From assembly GCA_900539035.1 (NCBI GenBank), contig UQAU01000007.1:1-64000 (forward strand): a DNA stretch of 64,000 nt. Direction: 5' to 3'. Numbering within the stretch: position 1 is the stretch's first letter; every line of letters begins with the position of its first letter. Positions 46,905 to 55,424 of this stretch are shown here, piece by piece. Made by a program: the position numbers and the translations under genes. The stretch comes from an uncultured Collinsella sp. Lineage in GTDB: Bacteria > Actinomycetota > Coriobacteriia > Coriobacteriales > Coriobacteriaceae. Below the pieces are notes generated by a model that did no database searches, was not told the origin of the DNA, and worked only from the letters and a program-made list of their open reading frames with translations.

Positions 46905-49904
46905 ATGAGCGACATCATGAGGCCGATCCCGTTTTCGCAGCTGATGAACTGGATCATCGAGGAGCACAAGACTCAGGGCGCCGTCTTTGGCGTGCGCAAG
47001 ATGGTCACGACCAACCAGGAGGGTGCGCTTCCCATTTTTGACGAGCGTATCGAGACTCCGTTTGGCCCGGCCGCCGGTCCCAACACGCAGCTTGCCCAGA
47101 ACATCGTGGCCTCTTATGTGGCCGGTTCCCGCTTCTTTGAGCTTAAGACCGTTCAGGTTATGGACGGCGAGGAGCTCTCCAAGTGCGTTAACAAGCCCTG
47201 TATCGTGGCACAGGACGAGTGCTACAACTGCGAGTGGTCGACCGAGCTCGAGGTTCCGCAGGCCTTTGCCGAGTACGTGAAGGCATGGTTCGCCTGCCAC
47301 CTGATCGCTCGCGAGTACGGCCTGGGAAGCCCGGACGGTTTTGTCTTCAACATGTCCGTGGGTTATGACCTGGAGGGCATCAAGAGCCCCAAGGTCGATG
47401 CCTACATCGAGGGCATGAAGGATGCCAGCGGCTCCGACGTCTGGAACGAGTGCCGCGCATGGGCGCTTGCCAACCTGGACAAGTTTGAGCATGTCGACGC
47501 CGCGTTTGTCGAGTCCATCCCGGCACGCGTCTCCAACTCCATCACCGAGTCCACCCTGCACGGCTGCCCGCCGGCGGAGATCGAGCGCATCGCGACCTAC
47601 CTCATCACCGAGAAGGGTCTCAACACCTACATCAAGTGCAACCCCACGCTGCTGGGCTATGAGTTTGCCCGTCAGCGTCTGAACGAGCTGGGCTTTGACT
47701 ACATCGTCTTCGATGACACGCACTTCCGCGAGGATCTGCAGTGGGCCGATGCCGTGCCCATGTTCGAGCGCCTGATTGCCCTGTGCGCCGAGCGCGGCCT
47801 GGAGTTTGGCGTCAAGCTCACCAATACCTTCCCCGTCGATGTGACGAAGGACGAGCTGCCCTCCACCGAGATGTACATGTCGGGCCGTTCGCTGTTCTCG
47901 CTGACCATCGAGGCCGCCCGTCGCATTACCGAGCAGTTCGATGGCAAGCTGCGCATCAGCTACTCCGGCGGTGCCACGGTCTACAACATCCGCGGCCTGT
48001 ACGATGCCGGCATTTGGCCCGTCACCCTGGCGACCGACGTGCTCAAGCCCGGCGGTTACGAGCGCTTTAGCCAGATGGCCGGCGAGTTTGCCGACCTGGA
48101 TGGCAAGCCGTTCGCGGGCGTCTCTCTCGATGCCGTGACCGCGATCCAGACCGACTCGCTCACCAACCCGCTCTACAAGAAGCCGCTGCGTCCGCTGCCC
48201 GACCGCAAGGTCGCCGGCAAGAGCCCGCTTTCCGACTGCTTTACCACGCCGTGCCGCACGAGCTGCCCCATCCAGCAGGATATTCCCGCCTACCTGGCGG
48301 CTGTTGACGAGGGCCGCTACGAGGACGCACTCAACATCATCATCGAGCGCAACGCCCTGCCGTTCATCACCGGCACCATCTGCCCGCATCCCTGCGGCCG
48401 TGCCTGCGAGCGCGCGTTCTACGAGCCCGAGGGCGCCCAGATCCGCGCCAGCAAGCTCAAGGCCGCCCGCGAAGCCATGACCGCCGTGCTGCCCAAGCTG
48501 CGCGCCCAGGCCATCGCCAACGACGGCGAGCGCAACGTTGCCGTTATCGGCGGCGGCCCGGCCGGTCTGGCTACGGCGTTCTTCCTGACGCGCGCCGGCG
48601 TGCCCGTCACCATCTTTGAGGCCCGCGATTCGCTCGGCGGCGTGGTCCGTCACGTCATCCCTGAGTTCCGCATTGCGAGCGACGATATCTCCCACGATGC
48701 CGAGCTCTGCCTGGCCTTTGGCGCCAAGGTGCAGCTCAATGCTCGCGTGGAGTCCATCGACGAGCTCAAGGCTCAAGGCTTCTCCGAGGTGGTCGTGGCC
48801 ACCGGTGCTTGGATGCCCGGCTCTGCGGGCCTGGGCGAGGGTGCCGAGCTCGACGTGCTGGAGTTCCTCGAGGCCGCCAAGAAGGGCGAGAAACTCGAGC
48901 TGGGCGAGGACGTCGTGGTCATCGGTGCCGGCAACACCGCCATGGACGCGGCGCGCGTGGCTAAGCGCCTGGCTGGCGTGAAGAACGTGCGCCTGGTGTA
49001 TCGCCGCACCAAGAAGCAGATGCCTGCCGACGAGGAAGAGCTCGATTTTGCCCTTGCCGATGGCGTTGAGTTCTGCGAGCTGCTGGCGCCCAAGGCACTT
49101 AACGACGCCGTGCTGACCTGCGATGTTATGGAGCTTGGCGAGCCGGATGCAAGCGGCCGTCGCAGCCCTGTCGCCACAGGCGAGACCGTTGAGCTTCCCG
49201 CCACCACGGTGATCTGCGCCGTGGGCGAGGGCATCGATGCCAGCCTGTACGACGCCGCGGGCGTCGAGCACGACCGTCGCGGCCGCCTTGCCGCCACCTC
49301 CACCGGCGTCGAGGGCGTCTGGGCTGCAGGCGATTGCCGTCGCGGTCCGGCCACCGTGGTCGAGGCTATTGCCGACGCCGCCGAAGTCGCCCGCGCCATC
49401 GCCGGCGTGGACTTTAACAAGTACGCCGACTGCAACGAGCAGGCCGGTCGCGAGGACACCTGCTACGAGCGCAAGGGGTCGCTGTGCCGCGACAAGCGCA
49501 ACTGCACCAAGACCCGCTGCCTGGGCTGCGGTTCGGTGTGCGAGGTCTGCTGCGACGTGTGCCCCAACCGCGCCAACGTTGCCATCAAGGTGCCGGGCCT
49601 GGCCAAGCATCAGGTCGTCCATGTCGACGGCATGTGCAACGAGTGCGGCAACTGCGCCGTGTTCTGCCCCTACCAGGAGGGTCGTCCCTACAAGGACAAG
49701 CTCACCCTGTTCTGGAGCGAGCAGGACATGGAGAACTCCGAGAACGAGGGCTTCCTGGCCGTGGGCGAGGACCACTTTAAGGTCCGCGTCGCCGGCACGG
49801 TCCGCACCGTCTCGGTCGATGCCGTCAACACCGGCCTTCCCGAGGCCGTCCGCCTGACCATCAAGGCCGTGCGCGACAACTATTCGTACCTTCTTAAGAA
49901 ATAG
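46905..49904 (+). CDS. ygfK: YgfK-type flavin/Fe-S oxidoreductase (putative selenate reductase subunit)
   Basis: A 999-residue fusion. The N-terminal ~440 residues resemble a dihydroorotate/dihydropyrimidine-dehydrogenase barrel (TPFGPAAGPNTQLAQNIVAS). A GltD-like Fe-S segment (CRTSCPIQQDIPAYL, ~450), an FAD Rossmann motif (VIGGGPAGLATAFFL, ~548), an NAD(P) motif (VVVIGAGNTAMDAARVA, ~670) and C-terminal ferredoxin-like cysteines (CLGCGSVCEVCCDVCPNR; CNECGNCAVFCP) follow. It probably moves electrons between NAD(P)H, flavin and a ring-reducing or molybdenum partner; the family is tied to anaerobic purine use. ATG 46905 follows GAGAGGAGC. In line with ssnA, the ferredoxin and the Mo enzyme. Confidence 0.9.
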   Translation: MSDIMRPIPFSQLMNWIIEEHKTQGAVFGVRKMVTTNQEGALPIFDERIETPFGPAAGPNTQLAQNIVASYVAGSRFFELKTVQVMDGEELSKCVNKPCIVAQDECYNCEWSTELEVPQAFAEYVKAWFACHLIAREYGLGSPDGFVFNMSVGYDLEGIKSPKVDAYIEGMKDASGSDVWNECRAWALANLDKFEHVDAAFVESIPARVSNSITESTLHGCPPAEIERIATYLITEKGLNTYIKCNPTLLGYEFARQRLNELGFDYIVFDDTHFREDLQWADAVPMFERLIALCAERGLEFGVKLTNTFPVDVTKDELPSTEMYMSGRSLFSLTIEAARRITEQFDGKLRISYSGGATVYNIRGLYDAGIWPVTLATDVLKPGGYERFSQMAGEFADLDGKPFAGVSLDAVTAIQTDSLTNPLYKKPLRPLPDRKVAGKSPLSDCFTTPCRTSCPIQQDIPAYLAAVDEGRYEDALNIIIERNALPFITGTICPHPCGRACERAFYEPEGAQIRASKLKAAREAMTAVLPKLRAQAIANDGERNVAVIGGGPAGLATAFFLTRAGVPVTIFEARDSLGGVVRHVIPEFRIASDDISHDAELCLAFGAKVQLNARVESIDELKAQGFSEVVVATGAWMPGSAGLGEGAELDVLEFLEAAKKGEKLELGEDVVVIGAGNTAMDAARVAKRLAGVKNVRLVYRRTKKQMPADEEELDFALADGVEFCELLAPKALNDAVLTCDVMELGEPDASGRRSPVATGETVELPATTVICAVGEGIDASLYDAAGVEHDRRGRLAATSTGVEGVWAAGDCRRGPATVVEAIADAAEVARAIAGVDFNKYADCNEQAGREDTCYERKGSLCRDKRNCTKTRCLGCGSVCEVCCDVCPNRANVAIKVPGLAKHQVVHVDGMCNECGNCAVFCPYQEGRPYKDKLTLFWSEQDMENSENEGFLAVGEDHFKVRVAGTVRTVSVDAVNTGLPEAVRLTIKAVRDNYSYLLKK

Positions 49905-49915
49905 GCGAGTCTCTT

Positions 49916-50395
49916 ATGGCCAAATCCATTCAACATAACGTGGCCTACGTTGCCTGCGGAAGCGGCTGTGCTTCCGCAGGCGGCGACGCCCGCTGCAGCG
50001 AAGGCTGCATTGGCTGTGGCGCCTGCGTCACGGCCTGCCCCCACGGCGCCATTGCGCTGGTCGATGGCATCGCCCGCGTGGACCGTTCCAAGTGCACGGG
50101 CTGCGGCCTGTGCGGCATGGCGTGCCCGCAGCGCGTGATTGCCTTCGTTCCCGGCTACCAGAACATTCTGGTGCGCTGCAACAACACCGACAAAGGTGCC
50201 ATTGCGCGCAAGATCTGCGACACGAGCTGCATCGGTTGCGGCATGTGCGCCAAAAAGTGCCCCGCCGGCGCTATCCGAATCGAGGACAACTGCGCCCATA
50301 TCGACGGCGCGGACTGCCTGTCGTGCGGCATGTGCGCCGTCGTCTGCCCGCATGGCGCCATCCACGACCGCACCGGCATTGCCGCCGGCGTGTAG
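49916..50395 (+). CDS. Ferredoxin-like protein with four [4Fe-4S] motifs
   Basis: A 159-residue electron carrier. Four complete CxxCxxCxxxCP motifs are visible: CIGCGACVTACP, CTGCGLCGMACP, CIGCGMCAKKCP and CLSCGMCAVVCP, i.e. two bacterial 2[4Fe-4S] modules in tandem, resembling the RnfB C-terminal half. Extra N-terminal cysteines (CGSGCASAGGDARC) may bind another centre. It lies 11 nt after ygfK and 12 nt before the Mo-hydroxylase gene, so it is very likely the wire between them. Confidence 0.88.
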   Translation: MAKSIQHNVAYVACGSGCASAGGDARCSEGCIGCGACVTACPHGAIALVDGIARVDRSKCTGCGLCGMACPQRVIAFVPGYQNILVRCNNTDKGAIARKICDTSCIGCGMCAKKCPAGAIRIEDNCAHIDGADCLSCGMCAVVCPHGAIHDRTGIAAGV

Positions 50396-50407
50396 AGGGG
50401 AATCACC

Positions 50408-53185
50408 ATGGCACAGGAATTCACTTTTACCGTTAACGGCGTGGAGCGCACGACGACGCAGAATAAGCCACTGCTGCGCTACCTGCGCGACGACCTGCAT
50501 ATCCATTCCGCCAAAGACGGCTGCTCCGAGGGCGCGTGCGGCACCTGCACCATCCACGTGGACGGTGCGGCCGTCAAGGCGTGCGTGCTGACCACCGCTC
50601 TTGCCGCCGGCCGCAACATCGTGACCGTCGAGGGCCTGCCCGAGGACGTGCGCGAGGCCTTTGTGTACGCCTTTGGCGCCGTGGGCGCCGTGCAGTGCGG
50701 CTTTTGCATTCCCGGCATGGTCATGGCGGGTGCAGCGCTCATCGCCGAGGATCCCGAGCCTACCGAGGAACAGATCAAGTACGCCATCCGCGGCAACGTC
50801 TGCCGTTGCACCGGCTACAAAAAGATTATCGAGGGCATCTCGCTGGCCGCAGCGGTGCTCCGCGGCGAAAAGCAGATTGATGAGGACTTGGAGCGCGGCG
50901 ACGACTACGGCGTGGGCAAGCGCGCCTTCCGTATCGACGTGCGCAAGAAGGTGCTCGGCGAAGGCAAGTATCCCGACGACATCGACGAGCTCGATCAGCC
51001 GGGTCTGACCTACGCCAGCGCCGTGCGCTCCAAGTATCCGCGCGCCCGCGTGCTCTCCATCGATACCTCCAAGGCCGAGGCCCTGCCCGGCGTGGTGGGC
51101 ATTCTGCGCGCCGAGGACGTGCCAGTCAACCAGGTCGGCCACCTTATCCAGGACTGGGACGTCATGATCGCCCAGGGCGATATCACCCGCTGCGTGGGCG
51201 ATGCCATTGTGCTGGTGGTCGCCGAGGACGAGACGACGCTCGAGAAGGCCAAGAAGCTCGTAAAGATCGATTATGAGCCGCTGGAGCCCGTGCGCAACAT
51301 CGCCGAGGCCAAGGCTGCCGACGCCCCGCGCCTGCACGACAGCTTCTTTGCCTTTGGCAACACGGTGGAGCTCAAGGACAACGTATGCCAGAGCCGTCAC
51401 GTGACGCGCGGCGACGCCGCCAAGGCGCTGGCGGAGAGCGCATTCACCGTGACGCAGCGCTTTACCACGCCCTTTACCGAGCACGCCTTTTTGGAGCCCG
51501 AGTGCGCCGTCGCCTACCCGTACAAGAACGGCGTCAAGGTACAGTCGACCGATCAGGGTGCCTACGATACGCGCAAAGAGTGTGCCCACATGTTTGGCTG
51601 GGACAACGAGCCCGAGCGCGTGGTCGTCGAGACCATGCTCGTGGGCGGCGGCTTTGGCGGCAAGGAGGACGTGTCCATCCAGCACCTGGCCGCGCTCGCT
51701 GCCTATAAGTTCCAGCGTCCTGTGAAGTGCAAGCTCACGCGCGCCGAGTCGCTCGCGTTCCATCCCAAGCGCCACGCCATGGACGGCACCTTTACGCTGG
51801 GCTGCGACGCCGAGGGCAACTTTACCGGCCTGGATTGCGAGATCAATTTTGACACCGGCGCCTATGCGTCGCTGTGCGGCCCGGTGCTCGAGCGCGCCTG
51901 CACGCATGCCGTCGGCCCCTACAAATACCAGAATACCGACATTCGCGGCTTTGGCTACTACACTAACAACCCGCCCGCCGGTGCGTATCGAGGCTTTGGC
52001 GTTTGCCAGTCCGAGTTTGCGCTCGAGAGCCTGATCGACCTGCTGGCCGAGAAGGTCGGCCTGGATCCGTGGGAGATCCGCTACCGTAACGCCATCGAGC
52101 CGGGTGAAGTTTTGCCCAACGGCCAGATTGCCGACTGCTCCACGGCGCTGAAGGAGACGCTGCTCGAGGTCAAGGATGCCTACTACGCGCATCCCGGACA
52201 CGCCGGTATCGCCTGTGCCATGAAGAACGCTGGCGTGGGCGTTGGCCTGCCCGATGCCGGCCGCTGCAAGATTCGCGTCGAGAACGGCGTGGCCGTGGTC
52301 TATGCCGCCACATCCGACATCGGCCAGGGCTGCAACACGGTCTTTTTGCAGGACGTTGCCGAGGCCTGCGGTCTGCCGCTGAGCTGCATTGCCAATGGCG
52401 AGTGCTCCACCGAGAACGCTCCCGACTCCGGCACCACGTCTGGCTCGCGTCAGACGGTCGTGACCGGCGAGGCCGTGCGCGGTGCTGCCTTCCTGCTGCG
52501 CGATGCCATGCTTGGCATCGAGGCCGGAAAGCCTGCACCCGATACTCCCGTGAGCGCGCATGGCGACGGCGTCAAGATCGAGTACGACGACGGTCGCGCC
52601 TATCAGCTGCACACACAGGAACTCGTCGCCGGCCAGGGTATGCATCCTCAAGATCCCGCTGCCGCCATCAAGGCGCTCGAGGGCTGCGAGTTTGGGTACG
52701 TGTACCTGGAGCCGACCGACAAGCTGGGCGCCGACGTTCCCAACCCCAAGAGCCACATCTGCTACGGCTTTGCCACGCATGTGGTCATTCTGGATGATGA
52801 CGGCCGCGTGAGCGAGGTCTATGCCGCGCACGATTCCGGCAAGGTGGTCAATCCCATCTCCATTCAGGGTCAGATCGAAGGCGGCGTGCTCATGGGTATG
52901 GGCTATGCGCTTACCGAGGACTGGCCGCTCAAGGACTGCGTACCCCAGGCAAGGTACGGCACGCTCGGACTGTTCCGTGCGCCCGAGATTCCGGATATCC
53001 ACGCCATCTACGTGGAGAAGGACGAGCTGCTGCCCGTGGCATACGGCGGCAAGGGCATCGGCGAGATCGCAACGATTCCCACGGCACCCGCCGTGCAGAA
53101 TGCCTACCGCGCGTTTGACGGCAAGCTGCGTCCAGATCTGCCCATGGTGGATACGCCCTACAGCCGCGTCCGTCACCGCGGGTAG
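50408..53185 (+). CDS. Molybdenum hydroxylase, xanthine dehydrogenase-type (XdhD/Se-dependent family)
   Basis: A 925-residue fusion of an N-terminal 2x[2Fe-2S] domain (CSEGACGTC, ~residues 38-46; CGFCIPG and CRCTGY, ~97-140) and a molybdopterin domain (GGGFGGKED, PPAGAYRGFGVCQ, and the catalytic Glu in GGKGIGEIATIP). There is no FAD domain, and no separate FAD-subunit gene is adjacent, so electrons must pass to the neighbouring ferredoxin/YgfK. E. coli XdhD has the same plan. Likely substrates are xanthine, hypoxanthine or urate. Any labile selenium cannot be read from sequence; no in-frame UGA is present. Confidence 0.9.
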   Translation: MAQEFTFTVNGVERTTTQNKPLLRYLRDDLHIHSAKDGCSEGACGTCTIHVDGAAVKACVLTTALAAGRNIVTVEGLPEDVREAFVYAFGAVGAVQCGFCIPGMVMAGAALIAEDPEPTEEQIKYAIRGNVCRCTGYKKIIEGISLAAAVLRGEKQIDEDLERGDDYGVGKRAFRIDVRKKVLGEGKYPDDIDELDQPGLTYASAVRSKYPRARVLSIDTSKAEALPGVVGILRAEDVPVNQVGHLIQDWDVMIAQGDITRCVGDAIVLVVAEDETTLEKAKKLVKIDYEPLEPVRNIAEAKAADAPRLHDSFFAFGNTVELKDNVCQSRHVTRGDAAKALAESAFTVTQRFTTPFTEHAFLEPECAVAYPYKNGVKVQSTDQGAYDTRKECAHMFGWDNEPERVVVETMLVGGGFGGKEDVSIQHLAALAAYKFQRPVKCKLTRAESLAFHPKRHAMDGTFTLGCDAEGNFTGLDCEINFDTGAYASLCGPVLERACTHAVGPYKYQNTDIRGFGYYTNNPPAGAYRGFGVCQSEFALESLIDLLAEKVGLDPWEIRYRNAIEPGEVLPNGQIADCSTALKETLLEVKDAYYAHPGHAGIACAMKNAGVGVGLPDAGRCKIRVENGVAVVYAATSDIGQGCNTVFLQDVAEACGLPLSCIANGECSTENAPDSGTTSGSRQTVVTGEAVRGAAFLLRDAMLGIEAGKPAPDTPVSAHGDGVKIEYDDGRAYQLHTQELVAGQGMHPQDPAAAIKALEGCEFGYVYLEPTDKLGADVPNPKSHICYGFATHVVILDDDGRVSEVYAAHDSGKVVNPISIQGQIEGGVLMGMGYALTEDWPLKDCVPQARYGTLGLFRAPEIPDIHAIYVEKDELLPVAYGGKGIGEIATIPTAPAVQNAYRAFDGKLRPDLPMVDTPYSRVRHRG

Positions 53186-53253
53186 GGTAGAGCGCGGACG
53201 GCATTGCTAACGGGCCGTTCGCGCTCAACATCAACTACATACGCTGCGCCTTT

Positions 53254-53285
53254 GGCCCCAGCTCCATCGCGAGCCGGGGCCTTTT
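53254..53285 (+). terminator. Terminator after the Mo-hydroxylase gene
   Basis: GGCCCC-A-GCT (53254-53263) pairs with AGC-C-GGGGCC (53272-53281), followed by TTTTG. Ends the first purine block. Confidence 0.85.
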
Positions 53286-53291
53286 GTTTGG

Positions 53292-53409
53292 GGCGGAAAC
53301 TGCGTCCCGGATTCAAGCCTCAGAACGGGTCGTGCTTTCCGGATCGGTCCTCAACCGGAAGCTGTATCCCGGAACCAGGCTCCAGAACGGGATACATTTT
53401 CCGGAACGG
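53292..53409. repeat. Hairpin repeat upstream of ATPase gene (degenerate)
   Basis: Two units containing CTCAGAACGGG and CTCCAGAACGGG with TTTCCGG/CCGGAA arms. The wording matches the element at 54950-55048 (GGCCTCAGAGTGGGACG, TTTTCCGG). The copy is less perfectly paired than the downstream one. The ATPase gene is thus flanked on both sides by the same repeat type. Confidence 0.7.
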
Positions 53410-53457
53410 TCCACGTGCGGTGGTGTACCGCCTCTTTTGCGTGCGCCGTTTGTCGAA

Positions 53458-53513
53458 TTACGTTATAGATAGCTATATTATAGGAAGGGATAATATAGCT
53501 ATCTATAACGTAA
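53458..53513. promoter_or_regulatory. Perfect 24-bp palindrome at the ATPase start
   Basis: Arms 53458-53481 and 53490-53513 are exact reverse complements over 24 nt around an 8-nt loop AGGAAGGG. Each arm itself contains the palindrome ATAGCTAT. It is strikingly AT-rich in a GC-rich chromosome and ends 15 nt before the start codon, just upstream of the ribosome-binding site. An operator for autorepression, an RNA hairpin controlling translation, or a mobile-element end are all possible. Confidence 0.9.
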
Positions 53514-53528
53514 AGAAAGGATGGCCCT

Positions 53529-54920
53529 GTGTTTATCGGAAGAACAGCGGAAATGTCCGAGCTCAATCGACTGTATGGCACGGACTCCTTTGAGATGCCT
53601 GTGATTTACGGCCGCCGTCGCGTGGGTAAAACGCGCCTTATCACAGAGTTCATCCAAGGTAAGAAGGCTATTTACTTTCAAGCTCGTCGTACCAATGCGG
53701 AGGCAAACCTGCACGGCTTTAGCCAGGCGATACTTGCAGGCTCGGTTGGTGCTGCAGGCGTGTCGTTTCGTAGTTTTGACGAAGCGTTCGATGCATTGGC
53801 CACCATGGCTCGCGCGGAACGTTTGGTTGTCGTGATTGACGAGTATCCCTATCTCGCCCAATCGAATCCCGAAATCAGCTCGTTGCTGCAAGACAAGATC
53901 GACCACTTATACAAAGAGACCAGGCTAATGCTGATCCTATGCGGCTCGTCTCTTTCGTTTATGGAGGAACAGGTGTTGGGCTACGAGAGCCCACTATACG
54001 GTAGGCGTACGGCCCAGTTTAAGATCATGCCGCTCGATTTTACGACGACCCTCGGCCTGTGGCAGAGCATGGTTCGCGAAGACGCTGCGGTTTGCTATGG
54101 CATGACGGGCGGCATTCCTGCATATATCGAGAAAGTCGATCCTGCCGCACCGCTCAAGGACAACATCAAACGTCTTTTTCTTACTCCTACGGGCTATCTC
54201 TTTGAGGAGCCGAGTAACCTGCTGTTGCAAGAGTGCCGCAATCCCGAGCAATATGATGCGATCGTGCAAGCAATTGCTCAGGGGCGCTCGAGGATCTCGG
54301 AGATTGCGAGCTCTACGGGAATCCCTGCGAGCAACGTAAAGAGCTATGTGGATAAGCTGGCGTCGCTTGGGATTGTCGAGCGCGAGCTGCCCCTAAACGA
54401 GACGAGCAATAAGCGAGCCGTGTATCTGCTGAGCGACCAGATGTTTAGGTTCTGGTACAAGTTTGTGCCGCAGAACATTGGGCTGATTCAAAACGATATG
54501 GCCGAGATGGCGTATAAGCGCATTGAGCCGCACGTATCGGATTACATGGGTACGGTCTTTGAGCTTATATGCAGGCAATACGTGTACGAACTCGCGCGCG
54601 CGGGCCAGCTCGATGTGGTTCCGGCGAGCGTCGGGCGCTGGTGGGGGACGGACAATCGCACGCATACGCAGGAAGAAATCGACTTGATTGTTGACGATGG
54701 CGAGGGCACTGCGCTGTTTGCGGAGTGCAAATGGCGCAATGAACCGGTAGGCGAGGATGTTCTGGAAAAGCTCGTGTACCGAAGCGAGCTCTTTAGGCTG
54801 CAACGAAAAAGCTATGCAATTTTCTCAAAAAGCGGCTTTACGCAGGGATGCCGGGATGCCGCGGAGAGTAGGGGAGGCGTCAAGCTGATCTCGTTTGCCG
54901 AGATGTGCGAGCGGAGATAA
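53529..54920 (+). CDS. AAA ATPase with C-terminal nuclease-like domain (archaeal ATPase/DUF234 type)
   Basis: The 463-residue product starts at GTG after AAAGGA. It has a Walker A GRRRVGKTRL (~residues 28-37), Walker B VVVIDEYPYL (~98-107), a sensor-like LILCGSS, a winged-helix segment (~240-285) and a C-terminal PD-(D/E)xK-like stretch, EEIDLIVDDG ... LFAECKWR (~378-400). Such standalone ATPases are common, often mobile, and of unknown role. Codon use and GC are lower than in the purine genes on both sides, and repeats flank it, pointing to horizontal acquisition. No toxin or transposase neighbour. Confidence 0.85.
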   Translation: MFIGRTAEMSELNRLYGTDSFEMPVIYGRRRVGKTRLITEFIQGKKAIYFQARRTNAEANLHGFSQAILAGSVGAAGVSFRSFDEAFDALATMARAERLVVVIDEYPYLAQSNPEISSLLQDKIDHLYKETRLMLILCGSSLSFMEEQVLGYESPLYGRRTAQFKIMPLDFTTTLGLWQSMVREDAAVCYGMTGGIPAYIEKVDPAAPLKDNIKRLFLTPTGYLFEEPSNLLLQECRNPEQYDAIVQAIAQGRSRISEIASSTGIPASNVKSYVDKLASLGIVERELPLNETSNKRAVYLLSDQMFRFWYKFVPQNIGLIQNDMAEMAYKRIEPHVSDYMGTVFELICRQYVYELARAGQLDVVPASVGRWWGTDNRTHTQEEIDLIVDDGEGTALFAECKWRNEPVGEDVLEKLVYRSELFRLQRKSYAIFSKSGFTQGCRDAAESRGGVKLISFAEMCERR

Positions 54921-54949
54921 CCAAGCGCGCTCTGATGTGCTGCTCGGAA

Positions 54950-55048
54950 TGGGACGCGCTTTCCCTTTGGCGGAAAGCGCGTCCCAGATTTCGGCCTCAG
55001 AGTGGGACGCATTTTCCGGTAGAGGCCTGGAGCGGAAAGCACGTCCCA
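54950..55048. repeat. Double-hairpin repeat downstream of ATPase gene
   Basis: Hairpin 1 is a perfect 15-bp stem: TGGGACGCGCTTTCC (54950-54964) with GGAAAGCGCGTCCCA (54972-54986). Hairpin 2 is TGGGACGCATTTTCCG (55003-55018) with CGGAAAGCACGTCCCA (55033-55048), 13 of 16 pairs. Related to 53292-53409. Confidence 0.85.
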
Positions 55049-55424
55049 GAATCCGGGCAATTCGCTGGTCCGGTGGTTGAGCAAGCGCCGCGCCAAGGAT
55101 GCCGAGCGTAAAACCTACAATGAAAACGGCGTAAAAACTGCATTGAGAATGGCGTAATTTCGCAGGATGACGTCGCCCGCTGCTGCTGCAGGAGCGGTGA
55201 CCTGCAAACCTTGGGTTTTCGGACGAGCTTGTGCGAGAGAGCAAGCCAGTATGTGCGCTCGAAAGCCCGCGTTTGCGTGCGCCCCAAGCGCTACTTCTGC
55301 GCACCAGGCATTCAGCAGCTTCTCATCAGCTCTTCTAAGCCGCATGTCGCTCATAATATCGTTGCGGTTGATTTTAAGAGAAGGGCGGCTATCCAGCTGT
55401 CCTTCCCCAGCCGCTTTTGAAATA
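55049..55424. other. Intergenic stretch without a supportable gene
   Basis: Short open frames exist on both strands (e.g. minus 55115-55354, 79 codons beginning MSDMRLRRADEKLLNAW) but none has a clear ribosome-binding site or recognisable family. It may contain gene debris. I call nothing here. Confidence 0.5.

Noticed and set aside
46737..49775. A 1012-codon minus-strand frame opposite ygfK
   Set aside because: Shadow frame of a GC-rich gene with clear domains on the plus strand.
49880..53176. A 1098-codon minus-strand frame opposite the ferredoxin and Mo-hydroxylase genes
   Set aside because: Spans two real genes and their gap without any domain; codon-bias artefact.
50408..53185. Selenocysteine (in-frame UGA with SECIS) in the Mo-hydroxylase
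   Set aside because: The frame is open without TGA. Selenium, if used, would be a labile cofactor, not encoded.
55115..55354. 79-codon minus-strand frame (MSDMRLRRADEKLLNAW...)
   Set aside because: Reads somewhat protein-like, but has no ribosome-binding site, no family, and competing frames on both strands.
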